In this document: in pieces, positions 1 to 6,541 of the stretch
Position numbering within the stretch: position 1 is the stretch's first letter
Layout of the letters: every line of letters starts with the position of its first letter
NCBI GenBank assembly: GCA_964605365.1
Contig: CAZSCF010000015.1
Span: forward strand, 1-17,707
Reading direction: 5' to 3'
DNA: 17,707 nt
Source of the DNA: CAZSCF01 sp964605365
GTDB lineage: Bacteria > Patescibacteriota > Minisyncoccia > Moranbacterales > UBA2206
The notes under the pieces: generated by a model
What the model saw: only the letters and a program-made list of their open reading frames with translations
Database searches by the model: none
Told to the model about the DNA's origin: nothing
Translations under genes and position numbers: made by a program

Positions 1-1
1 T

Positions 2-586
2 GAAAAACCAGTCAATCTGGAAGATTTGAATGTTTTAAGAAATCTGTCGGAACTAGAAGCCGTTAAAACTATCAGGGAAACTTTCAAAAAAGAAATAAAT
101 GCTCTAACAGTTGAAGACAAGGGTGATGCGGAAATCAAAAACTATATACAAATAAGCAACAGTCGTCCATTTGTAGTGACTGACAGGTCATATCTTATTC
201 CCAAAAAGAGTATTTTTAACAAAATCGTGGGCGACAGTAACTTCGAGTTGGAGTTTTCTGATTTTCTGGAACGAAGTGATGATGTTATTTCGTTTGCCAA
301 AAATTACTTCGAGATTCACTTTAAGATTGATTACAAGAATGCTGATGGTTCGATTTCTTATTATTATCCTGATTTCTTTGTGAAGACGAGTGATAAAGAG
401 GTCTATATTATTGAAACTAAAGGAAGAGAAGATTTAGATGACCCACTAAAGATTGCTCGCTTGAAACAGTGGTGTGAAGATGCAAATGATAGACAGAAAA
501 AAATCAACTATAAGATGTTATATGTGAAGCAGGAGGATTGGGAGAAATATAAACCGAGTAAATTTAGTGATATTAAGTCATTATAA
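2..586 (+). CDS. Type III restriction enzyme Res subunit, C-terminal fragment (5' end outside window)
   Basis: The frame is open from base 2, so this is the end of a longer gene; the TTG at 26 is not a credible start. The visible part carries a PD-(D/E)XK endonuclease motif: YYYPDF with the Asp codon at 371-373, then IIETKG with Glu at 413-415 and Lys at 419-421. This arrangement near the C-terminus is typical of the nuclease domain of type III restriction subunits, which couple a DEAD/DEAH translocase to cleavage after Mod-directed recognition. The helicase part and any mod gene would lie to the left, so the assignment rests on the nuclease tail alone. It could instead belong to another DEAD/DEAH helicase-nuclease. 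The nuclease residues look intact. The next gene starts 7 bp after the stop, so transcription probably continues into the downstream block. Confidence 0.72.
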   Translation, partial: EKPVNLEDLNVLRNLSELEAVKTIRETFKKEINALTVEDKGDAEIKNYIQISNSRPFVVTDRSYLIPKKSIFNKIVGDSNFELEFSDFLERSDDVISFAKNYFEIHFKIDYKNADGSISYYYPDFFVKTSDKEVYIIETKGREDLDDPLKIARLKQWCEDANDRQKKINYKMLYVKQEDWEKYKPSKFSDIKSL

Positions 587-593
587 ATAGAAG

Positions 594-1346
594 ATGTCAG
601 AATATTACAAAGCAAAAAGAACACGAAACATTTTTGACCCAAAGTCAAAAGAACCATTCAAATTAAGTCGTTCAAAAATTGACTTGTTTTTGAATTGTCC
701 TCGTTGTTTTTATATGGACAGAAGATTGGGCGTTGGGCGTCCGCCTGGATTTCCTTTTAATCTCAATTCAGCTGTCGATGCTTTGCTTAAAAAAGAATTT
801 GATATTCACAGAGCAAATAAAACAGCACATCCATTGATGGAAAAATATGGTGTTGATGCCGTGCCATTTAACCACGAGAAAATAGAGGAATGGCGAGATT
901 CACTGCGAAGAGGCGTCCAGTATCTTGATGAAAAAGCCAATTTGATTTTATCTGGAGGCGTAGATGATGTCTGGGTGAATCCCAAGGGAGAATTGATAGT
1001 AGTGGATTACAAAGCTACATCTAAAAGCAGTGAAGTAAATCTGGATGCTGATTGGCAAATTGGATACAAGAGACAGATGGAGGTTTATCAGTGGCTCTTC
1101 AGGAAAAACGGATTCAAAGTTGCCGAGACTGGCTATTTCGTCTACTGCAACGGAGATGCCGACAAGGAAGCCTTTGATGGCAAGCTGGAGTTCGATATAA
1201 AAGTTATTCCGTATAAGGGGGATGACAGTTGGGTAGAAAACGCATTAGCGGATGCAAAGAAGTGCCTAATGAGTTCCAAAATACCGAAAGCATCGGATGA
1301 TTGCGATTATTGCAATTATGTTGAAGCTGTAAAAGCAGTAAAATAA
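594..1346 (+). CDS. PD-(D/E)XK (RecB/Cas4-like) nuclease
   Basis: A 250-residue protein. Core motifs are in the right order: GGVDD (Asp124/Asp125), VVDYK (Asp138, Lys140) and QMEVY (Gln161-Tyr165), the last matching the RecB-family QxxxY motif. These match the metal-binding and catalytic residues of the RecB/Cas4/AddB nuclease group, which degrades or trims DNA ends. Two CxxC pairs bracket the fold, Cys35/Cys38 near the N-terminus and Cys237/Cys240 near the C-terminus. That placement resembles the split cysteine ligands of Cas4/AddB iron-sulfur clusters, although the usual C-terminal three-cysteine pattern is not complete. There is no helicase domain, so it is a stand-alone nuclease. It starts 7 bp after the Res fragment and ends 4 bp before the next gene, so it is probably co-transcribed. 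No cas genes are visible; the cluster is an inference. Confidence 0.78.
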   Translation: MSEYYKAKRTRNIFDPKSKEPFKLSRSKIDLFLNCPRCFYMDRRLGVGRPPGFPFNLNSAVDALLKKEFDIHRANKTAHPLMEKYGVDAVPFNHEKIEEWRDSLRRGVQYLDEKANLILSGGVDDVWVNPKGELIVVDYKATSKSSEVNLDADWQIGYKRQMEVYQWLFRKNGFKVAETGYFVYCNGDADKEAFDGKLEFDIKVIPYKGDDSWVENALADAKKCLMSSKIPKASDDCDYCNYVEAVKAVK

Positions 1347-1350
1347 ATTT

Positions 1351-1803
1351 ATGATAAAAGTGTATAGAGGAGTATTAGAAAAGCCAATAGTATTTTCAGA
1401 AAGTCTAATCATTTCGGCTGAAAATTTAGATTCCATTGACTTTAATAAAGTGATTTATTGTGAAATTTCTCCCATTGGGGCTATGGGCAATGAAGGTGGA
1501 ATTATCATATATGTAATGGAGGATAATGATAATTTAATTACTTATGAAACCAATGTATCCATAGATGAAGAGTCCTACGATGCGACATTAGAGTTAATTA
1601 ATCAAATGGCAAATCTTTTCGTTAATTACTCTGGTGGTATGGGAAACTATGTATACATTAAGAAGGGTGTTCAACTTGAAATTGATGAAAAATATAATTG
1701 CTTTTGGTATCACTCAAAAAATACTAAATTGAGAATCGATAGTTCTGTTGTGGGTGTTTTTCAAAGAGTAGTTGCTGAGATGAAAAGTAAAGAAGAAGCG
1801 TAA
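1351..1803 (+). CDS. Hypothetical protein (150 aa)
   Basis: I do not recognise this protein. It is 150 residues, acidic and soluble-looking, with no signal peptide or membrane segment. The sequence alternates beta-like stretches (for example IIIYVMEDND and YVYIKKGVQL) with a helical centre (ATLELINQMANLF), and contains glycine-rich loops GAMGNEGG and SGGMGNY. The ATG start is 4 bp after the preceding nuclease stop and the next gene follows after 20 bp, so it is an internal member of the nuclease-rich operon. No catalytic motif is visible. A structural or accessory role in the operon is only a guess from position. Confidence 0.6.
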   Translation: MIKVYRGVLEKPIVFSESLIISAENLDSIDFNKVIYCEISPIGAMGNEGGIIIYVMEDNDNLITYETNVSIDEESYDATLELINQMANLFVNYSGGMGNYVYIKKGVQLEIDEKYNCFWYHSKNTKLRIDSSVVGVFQRVVAEMKSKEEA

Positions 1804-1823
1804 AAAGTAAAATAATAAAATAT

Positions 1824-2243
1824 ATGAATAAAATTAGCATCGATGATATAGAGGCGGATTTTGGAGAAAACGATAAATTAAAAGATGAATATCTGCTTGA
1901 TTTATTAAACAAGGCTTATAAAGGTGAAATTATGTGTCGAAGAGCCAATATAAAGATGGAAGCCATAAAGCCGTCCACTGATTACGTGCCGATTATTTCC
2001 GAAGACTTAAGGGCACACTTTCTCAAGAAAGCTAAAGAGGGGAAACCATTTCCATTATTTGTGTATCAGAAAAACGGAAAATTTATGATGAGCGATGATT
2101 ATAATTCATATGCCCTGTATAAGGAGCTGGAGTTTGATGTAGTTCCCTGCGTTGTAGTTGGAGACATAACTGATGTGAAAGACATTTTGAATCTAGGCGA
2201 ACCATTTCAGCTGGAGGCACCAACGTTTGAAGTGATAAATTAA
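1824..2243 (+). CDS. Small protein, possibly ParB/sulfiredoxin-like fold (139 aa)
   Basis: A 139-residue soluble protein. Residues 55-113 read as a ParB-N/sulfiredoxin-like pattern: a proline-rich strand with VPI, a helix, then FPLFVYQKNGKFMMSDDYNS, a helix YALYKELEF, and VVPCVVV. In the family this usually reads as a variable input strand, a 'DGhhR' turn, and 'vPcvvv'. Here the turn is SDDYNS and lacks the histidine/arginine pair, so nucleotide hydrolysis as in ParB-type CTPases or nucleases is doubtful. The fold call is pattern recognition only. The gene sits 20 bp after one unknown gene and 1 bp before another, inside the co-directional block, so translational coupling with the next gene is likely. 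Confidence 0.5.
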   Translation: MNKISIDDIEADFGENDKLKDEYLLDLLNKAYKGEIMCRRANIKMEAIKPSTDYVPIISEDLRAHFLKKAKEGKPFPLFVYQKNGKFMMSDDYNSYALYKELEFDVVPCVVVGDITDVKDILNLGEPFQLEAPTFEVIN

Positions 2244-2244
2244 A

Positions 2245-2913
2245 ATGAACATAGAAAAAAATATCAAACAATTTATTGATGGTAATGGAAAAAACGGAGG
2301 CAAAAATCCAAACGAAAGATATGCCTCTTTTGATTATTGCTACAATCATTTCCAGTCCTTTCGAGAAAAGGGATGTATTGAGAAAATTGCCGATAAGGAC
2401 AATATGCAAACAAGCTGTTTGCATCTGGGATTTTATCTGGCAAGCTGGGGGATGCTAAGAGGATCATCATTCTTATTGGAAAAAAGCATCAAACATTACG
2501 AAACATTGATTAAAAATATAGTAAAATTCGATAAGCGTATTTGGGAAATTGATGCGGATAATTACACGGAAGAAAATTTGGAGCTATTACTGAAATGTAG
2601 GGATATGATTTGCAAGTCGCTGGGAAACGGAAGCAAGCTGACCGACACGCTTACCACGAAGATTATGCTGGGTATATTTTCCAACGTTCCAGCTTATGAT
2701 GATTTTTTTCGGAAAGGCTTCAAAGTGCATTCATTTGGAAAAAAATCGCTGAGAATGATAGCCAAATTTTACGAAGAAAACAAGGAGACTATAGATAAAT
2801 ACCAAATACGAACATTTGATTTTTCAACTGGGAAAGAAACAAATAGGAAATACACCAAAGCCAAGATAATAGATATGATTTGTTTTATGGAGGGGCAAAA
2901 CAAAAGAAGATGA
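2245..2913 (+). CDS. Hypothetical protein (222 aa)
   Basis: Function not recognised. It is a 222-residue, mostly helical soluble protein. Its most distinctive stretch is HLGFYLASWGMLRGSSFLLE (about residues 60-79), with tight aromatic and glycine-serine spacing that looks conserved rather than random. I have an impression of similar sequences as hypothetical proteins in bacterial genomic islands but cannot name a family. The C-terminus is basic (KRR). It starts 1 bp after the preceding stop, and its stop overlaps the next start as ATGA (2910-2913), implying translational coupling to the HRDC-exonuclease VII subunit. This tight coupling is the best clue that it works with that nuclease. Confidence 0.6.
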   Translation: MNIEKNIKQFIDGNGKNGGKNPNERYASFDYCYNHFQSFREKGCIEKIADKDNMQTSCLHLGFYLASWGMLRGSSFLLEKSIKHYETLIKNIVKFDKRIWEIDADNYTEENLELLLKCRDMICKSLGNGSKLTDTLTTKIMLGIFSNVPAYDDFFRKGFKVHSFGKKSLRMIAKFYEENKETIDKYQIRTFDFSTGKETNRKYTKAKIIDMICFMEGQNKRR

Positions 2914-4400
2914 ATCAATTAGTGCTGAAAAAACTAAAAATCTGGAGAGATGAAAAAGCGACACAAGAAAGTTGCGAACTCTTTAGGGTGTTTCAAAATA
3001 AGACCATTGAAGATATATCTACACTATTGCCCAAAAACAAAGACGAGCTTCTGGCTATAAAAGGAATTAGAGAGAAGAAATTTGAAAAATATGGCAAAGA
3101 TGTTTTGGCTATTGTTAATGAATGCCTAGGAACTGAGCCAGAAAAATCCGTTAACTTGGAGAAAGATAAAATATATACTGTTAGCGACTACTTGGATAAT
3201 ATAAATTCCAAATTAGCGGAAGCGGAAGCTAAGATAAAAGGCGAAGTTTCCAGCGTCAGTCTCAAAGGTCAATTGTATTTTTCTCTCAAGGACAAAGATG
3301 ATGGCAGTATTTTGAATTGCTTTATGTGGTCAAATGATTATGAAATGTGTGGAGTGGAAATAAAGGAAGGAATGGAACTCACTGTTTATGGATTTCCAGA
3401 AGTATATAAACCAAGTGGAAGATTTACATTTAGAACAAGTGCAATTGAGTTAGTTGGAGAGGGGGCACTAAAGAAAGCATACGAGGAATTAAAGAAGAAA
3501 CTTGAATCAGAAGGGTTATTTGAAGAGGCTAGAAAAAAACCAGTTCCAGATTATCCCCAAAGAATCGGATTGATTACTTCACGAGATGGAGCAGTGATTA
3601 ACGATTTTCTAAACAATATCGGCAGATATGGTTATAAGATTTCGTTCGTGGACTCCAGGGTAGAAGGAATGATGGCAGTCAAAGACTTAATACAGGCAGT
3701 TAGATATTTTCAGGATAAGTCAGTGGATGTATTGGTTATAATTCGTGGCGGTGGCAGTTTGGAAAGTCTCCAAGCGTTTAATAATGAAGCCCTGATACGA
3801 GAAATAGTTAAACTACCGATGCCAGTTTTATGCGGAATTGGACACGATAAAGATGTACCACTTCTCTCCTATGTGGCTGACAAAGCCGTGTCTACCCCAT
3901 CAATAGTGGCGAAAGAAATAAACAAATCATGGGAAAAAGCCGTGGACAAATTAAATTATTGTGAAAAAACAATCGTTTCAAGTTACGAAGGAGTTCTAAA
4001 GGATAATAAATACAAGTTGGAAAATGCCTCGATTTTGATGAAAGAATTTTTTGAGGATATTTTCAGAAGATTTGAACAATATCAACAAGCCATTGAAAAC
4101 TTCATCACCAACATAAGCCAAACTATCAGACACGAGAAGTATAAGATTCAGAAACTGGGAGAGTTATTGGTGACTAGTTTTAACAGAAATTTAATCATGG
4201 AAAAAGATAAGCTAGATAATTTTGAAAAGGAATTATACCAGAATAATCCTGAACGCCAACTGAAACTCGGATATAGCATTGTTACAATGAATGGCAGAGT
4301 GGTAAAATCAGCCAGCCAAATAAAGAAAGGAGATATTTTAATAAGTAAATTGGGTGAGGGTAAAGTTCAATCTGAGGCTCAAGAAATTTTTGATAATTAA
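2910..4400 (+). CDS. xseA: Exodeoxyribonuclease VII large subunit with N-terminal HRDC domain
   Basis: With the ATG at 2910 the protein is 496 residues, longer than the usual roughly 400-460. I prefer this start over the in-frame TTG at 2880 because it makes a 4-base ATGA overlap with the preceding stop and begins just before the first domain. Residues 4-73 match an HRDC helical DNA-binding domain (LKIWRDEKA, DELLAIKGI, KFEKYGKDVLAIV). Residues 88-183 form the OB-fold of XseA (YTVSDYL, KIKGEVSSVS, GQLYFSLKD). The catalytic region follows, with RIGLITSRDGAVINDFL, IIRGGGSLESLQAFNNE (278-294), GIGHDKDVPLLSYVAD (309-324) and STPS. A long coiled coil occupies about 340-445, and the terminal NPERQLKLGYSIV motif is present. 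Exonuclease VII degrades single-stranded DNA with the XseB partner encoded next. HRDC is better known from RecQ and RNase D; its fusion here is unusual. Confidence 0.93.
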   Translation: MNQLVLKKLKIWRDEKATQESCELFRVFQNKTIEDISTLLPKNKDELLAIKGIREKKFEKYGKDVLAIVNECLGTEPEKSVNLEKDKIYTVSDYLDNINSKLAEAEAKIKGEVSSVSLKGQLYFSLKDKDDGSILNCFMWSNDYEMCGVEIKEGMELTVYGFPEVYKPSGRFTFRTSAIELVGEGALKKAYEELKKKLESEGLFEEARKKPVPDYPQRIGLITSRDGAVINDFLNNIGRYGYKISFVDSRVEGMMAVKDLIQAVRYFQDKSVDVLVIIRGGGSLESLQAFNNEALIREIVKLPMPVLCGIGHDKDVPLLSYVADKAVSTPSIVAKEINKSWEKAVDKLNYCEKTIVSSYEGVLKDNKYKLENASILMKEFFEDIFRRFEQYQQAIENFITNISQTIRHEKYKIQKLGELLVTSFNRNLIMEKDKLDNFEKELYQNNPERQLKLGYSIVTMNGRVVKSASQIKKGDILISKLGEGKVQSEAQEIFDN

Positions 4401-4416
4401 CAATAATTAAAAATAT

Positions 4417-4626
4417 ATGGAAAAACTAAATTTGTCGCAGTCATTAAAGAAGTTGGAAGAAATAACTGAATGGTTTAATGACCAGCAAGAAGTAGATGTG
4501 GAAAAGGGGCTGGAAAAAGTGAAGGAGGGCGTGCAGTTGGTAAAGGCTAGCCGAGCTAGACTTCAGGAAGTGGAGAATGAATTTGAAGATGTGAAGAAGG
4601 AATTGGAAGGAGAAAAAGAGGAATAA
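4417..4626 (+). CDS. xseB: Exodeoxyribonuclease VII small subunit
   Basis: A 69-residue, strongly charged helical protein with the XseB pattern: LSQSLKKLEEITEWF, then a short turn (NDQQEVDVEKG), then LEKVKEGVQLVKASRARLQEVENEFE, matching the family's helical hairpin and its typical size of about 60-80 residues. In exonuclease VII several small subunits wrap the coiled-coil arm of the large subunit and are needed for nuclease activity. The gene begins 16 bp after the large-subunit stop, in the classic xseA-xseB order, and 9 bp before the next unknown gene. The upstream leader is A/T-rich without a strong Shine-Dalgarno sequence. Confidence 0.88.
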   Translation: MEKLNLSQSLKKLEEITEWFNDQQEVDVEKGLEKVKEGVQLVKASRARLQEVENEFEDVKKELEGEKEE

Positions 4627-4635
4627 AAAATACCT

Positions 4636-5370
4636 ATGCAGAAAGAACTTGGAGAAACATTGTTAAAAGTAGTTTCTGGCGGAAAACTTGATGGCACAAG
4701 TATTTTGCTGATAAGAGTTGAGGGAAAAATATACAGTCTCGGAGTGCTTTCAAAGTCACAGTTAAATAAGTTCCTTACTTTTAATCCAATCATCAAAGAC
4801 AAAAGTTTTTCAATTTTTGGAATGAGCGGTCATTTGAAACACATTACGCTGGTTGACAAGGAAAGGTGGCATCTAACTTGTGAGGAAAATAGTGATAGAA
4901 AATTTCCAAAAAGATTGGATAAAAAAACATCTACAATATCAGACGATTTAATTCATTGGTTTAGCATAAGCATTAAAAAAATTGATAATTTGATACAGAT
5001 TACCGAAAATGGTGATAAAAAAATGGTTTTTAAAATGGAATTTGTCGGAATACCACCAGCAGATTCCGATAGGAGACTTGCAAATTTAACAGCATTTATA
5101 CAGTCAAATTTAGAACACAGTCTTATTCAGCTTGAGAATAATTATAAAAACGAAGAGCATTATTATCATTTTGAGTTTTTTATTTGTAGCGAGAAAATAA
5201 AAGTTGAGAATATGGGAATTTTCAGTCCAGTTATAGAGGCTGGTGTTAAAATTCCAGTTAATATACTTAAACTAAAAACGGTTAACATTTTAGGCAATAA
5301 TATTGTAATCGTATCTGCTCAGGTGCCAGGAACTATTAAGGAGCCAGTTCGCATATGGTTCAAGCAATAG
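4636..5370 (+). CDS. Hypothetical protein (244 aa)
   Basis: I do not recognise this protein. It has 244 residues with no signal peptide or transmembrane helix and appears rich in beta strands (GTSILLIRVEGKIYSLGVL, FSISIKKIDNLIQI, NILGNNIVIVSAQV). It contains basic patches (SDRKFPKRLDKKTS) that could contact nucleic acid, but no nuclease or ATPase motif is evident. The start lies 9 bp after the exonuclease VII small subunit, so it is almost certainly in the same transcript. It is followed by a 57-bp gap with a hairpin, after which the recombinase begins. Position suggests an accessory partner of the nuclease module; this is inference. Confidence 0.55.
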   Translation: MQKELGETLLKVVSGGKLDGTSILLIRVEGKIYSLGVLSKSQLNKFLTFNPIIKDKSFSIFGMSGHLKHITLVDKERWHLTCEENSDRKFPKRLDKKTSTISDDLIHWFSISIKKIDNLIQITENGDKKMVFKMEFVGIPPADSDRRLANLTAFIQSNLEHSLIQLENNYKNEEHYYHFEFFICSEKIKVENMGIFSPVIEAGVKIPVNILKLKTVNILGNNIVIVSAQVPGTIKEPVRIWFKQ

Positions 5371-5412
5371 AAGTGCATAATAACTCGATTTGACTTATTT
5401 CCTCACGAAGGT

Positions 5413-5442
5413 AACATCGGACAAACTATGAAATCCGATGTT
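5413..5442 (+). promoter_or_regulatory. Hairpin with recombinase start codon in its loop, followed by T-tract
   Basis: Perfect 9-bp inverted repeat AACATCGGA (5413-5421) and TCCGATGTT (5434-5442), separated by 12 bp that contain the ATG at 5428-5430 of the recombinase. Ts continue to 5445. In RNA this would form a stem exposing or sequestering the start codon, or act as an intrinsic terminator or attenuator between the upstream operon and the recombinase. As DNA it could also be a protein-binding palindrome. Which applies cannot be told from sequence alone. Confidence 0.55.
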
Positions 5443-6336
5443 TTTAATTCAATAAAATTAAGTGGAGCTGGCAAGTTGTATCTTGACTATTGCGAGCTGG
5501 AAAAGGAGATGAGCCCAGCTTCAATTTACGAGTATGGCAAAACCATCAAGTGGACGATAGACGCAATCGGCGATTTGGAAGTATGCAAAATAAACGAAGA
5601 GCATATAACCGAACTAAAGAAGGGATATAACAAAAGGGAATTAAAGCCAGCCACCAAGGCTCATAACCTGTCGGTCATAAAGGAATTGTTAAGATTTTGT
5701 AAAGACGAACTTCATCTTCAAGTGATGGATTTTGAAAAAATAAAAAGACCGAAGATTCCCAGAAGAAGAGTGGAATATTTAAGCGAAGAAGAACTAAAAC
5801 AATTTTTTAACTCAATTCCCAAAAGAAGCATCAGGGATTTCAGATTTAGAGCATTTGTTTCAGTCTTGATTTCAACTGGATGTCGAATAAGCGAAGCATT
5901 AAATTTGAAGATTCAGGAAATCGATTGGACTAAAAAGGAAGTAATGATTGTTGGCAAGGGCAATAAACAGAGGAAATTATACTTTACTGATTGGTCGTTA
6001 AAATGCATCAAGGAATATTTAAAAAAGAGAAGATATGCGGGTAAATTCATTTTTGTTGCTGAGGGCAAGAAAAATCGATGGGGGAGAAATGATGCTCAAA
6101 GGAACTTTAGAAATTATCGCACAAGACTCGGATTGTCATCTACTATCACAGCTCATACGATAAGACACAGTTTTGCCACGATGTTGCTCAAAAAAGGAGT
6201 CAGTCTGGGGCATATTCAAGTTTTGCTTGGACATTCAGATATTCAAACTACGAGTAGGCATTATTTGGGCATTCTGAGCGATGACGAGGCGAAACAAGCT
6301 CACGAAAAGGGGATGAATATGGACAATTGGTTATAA
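5428..6336 (+). CDS. Tyrosine recombinase/integrase, XerC/XerD-like
   Basis: A 302-residue phage-integrase family protein of typical Xer size. Residues about 15-105 form the N-terminal SAM-like core-binding domain (YLDYCELEKEMSPASIYEYG). The catalytic domain carries the full set of residues: Arg153 in STGCRISEAL, Lys177 in VGKGNKQRK, His243 and Arg246 in TAHTIRHSFA, His269 in LLGHSDI, and nucleophile Tyr279 in RHYLGI. It should cut and rejoin DNA at short inverted-repeat core sites through a 3'-phosphotyrosine intermediate. A suitably sized 9-6-9 bp repeat lies 10 bp past its stop. The gene begins 57 bp after the preceding operon with its start codon in a hairpin loop. It could be an island integrase or a domesticated Xer; the accessory surroundings favour the first. 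Confidence 0.93.
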   Translation: MKSDVFNSIKLSGAGKLYLDYCELEKEMSPASIYEYGKTIKWTIDAIGDLEVCKINEEHITELKKGYNKRELKPATKAHNLSVIKELLRFCKDELHLQVMDFEKIKRPKIPRRRVEYLSEEELKQFFNSIPKRSIRDFRFRAFVSVLISTGCRISEALNLKIQEIDWTKKEVMIVGKGNKQRKLYFTDWSLKCIKEYLKKRRYAGKFIFVAEGKKNRWGRNDAQRNFRNYRTRLGLSSTITAHTIRHSFATMLLKKGVSLGHIQVLLGHSDIQTTSRHYLGILSDDEAKQAHEKGMNMDNWL

Positions 6337-6346
6337 TCGGATACAA

Positions 6347-6370
6347 TTGGATATAGTTAGGTATATCCAA
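6347..6370. repeat. 9-6-9 bp inverted repeat, candidate recombinase core site
   Basis: Perfect arms TTGGATATA (6347-6355) and TATATCCAA (6362-6370) flank the 6-bp spacer GTTAGG. It begins 10 bp after the recombinase stop codon. Two inverted arms around a 6-8 bp centre is the layout of Xer/dif-type and other tyrosine recombinase core sites, although the sequence does not match the dif consensus that I know. An RNA hairpin is possible, but no T-tract follows directly, which argues against an intrinsic terminator. The role as an attachment site is inferred. Confidence 0.5.
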
Positions 6371-6440
6371 AAACCGAATTTTAGCTTTTCTAATATAATC
6401 AAATGCAAGCTAATATAGTCAAAATATAATAAAAAATGAT

Positions 6441-6506
6441 ATGAAAATAAAGGCTTTAATTAGCCATTATATCTCAAAATGTGGCAATTCAGTTGATTTT
6501 TCGTAA
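6441..6506 (+). CDS. Possible 21-aa upstream ORF (uncertain)
   Basis: An ATG at 6441 opens a 21-codon frame ending in TAA at 6504-6506. It begins MKIKALISHYISKCGNS and ends just inside the palindrome upstream of the fic gene. A TATAAT hexamer sits at 6425-6430, only 10 bp upstream, but I see no matching -35. It could be a leader peptide, a remnant of a decayed gene, or chance; its very short length keeps confidence low. Confidence 0.2.
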   Translation: MKIKALISHYISKCGNSVDFS

Positions 6507-6541
6507 CATAAATGTTACGATTATGGTATAAAAATGTTACG
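6493..6541 (+). promoter_or_regulatory. Promoter with palindromic operator for the fic operon
   Basis: A perfect 9-bp inverted repeat, TCGTAACAT (6501-6509) and ATGTTACGA (6512-6520), has a 2-bp centre. A third copy of the half-site, ATGTTACG, lies at 6534-6541 and includes the ATG of the fic gene. A plausible promoter, TTGATT (6493-6498), 17 bp, TACGAT (6516-6521), has the palindrome in its spacer and -10. An alternative -10 is TATAAA at 6527-6532. Since the gene product has an N-terminal winged helix, autorepression at these half-sites is a reasonable inference. Confidence 0.6.

Noticed and set aside
26..28. TTG as the start of the first gene
   Set aside because: The frame is open upstream to base 2 with sensible coding residues, and the domain is a C-terminal one, so the gene begins outside the window.
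2083..2470. Overlapping minus- and plus-strand frames of 60-113 codons around the 222-aa gene
   Set aside because: They are fully covered by two tightly packed plus-strand genes, have unusual composition, and lack start signals; they are shadows.
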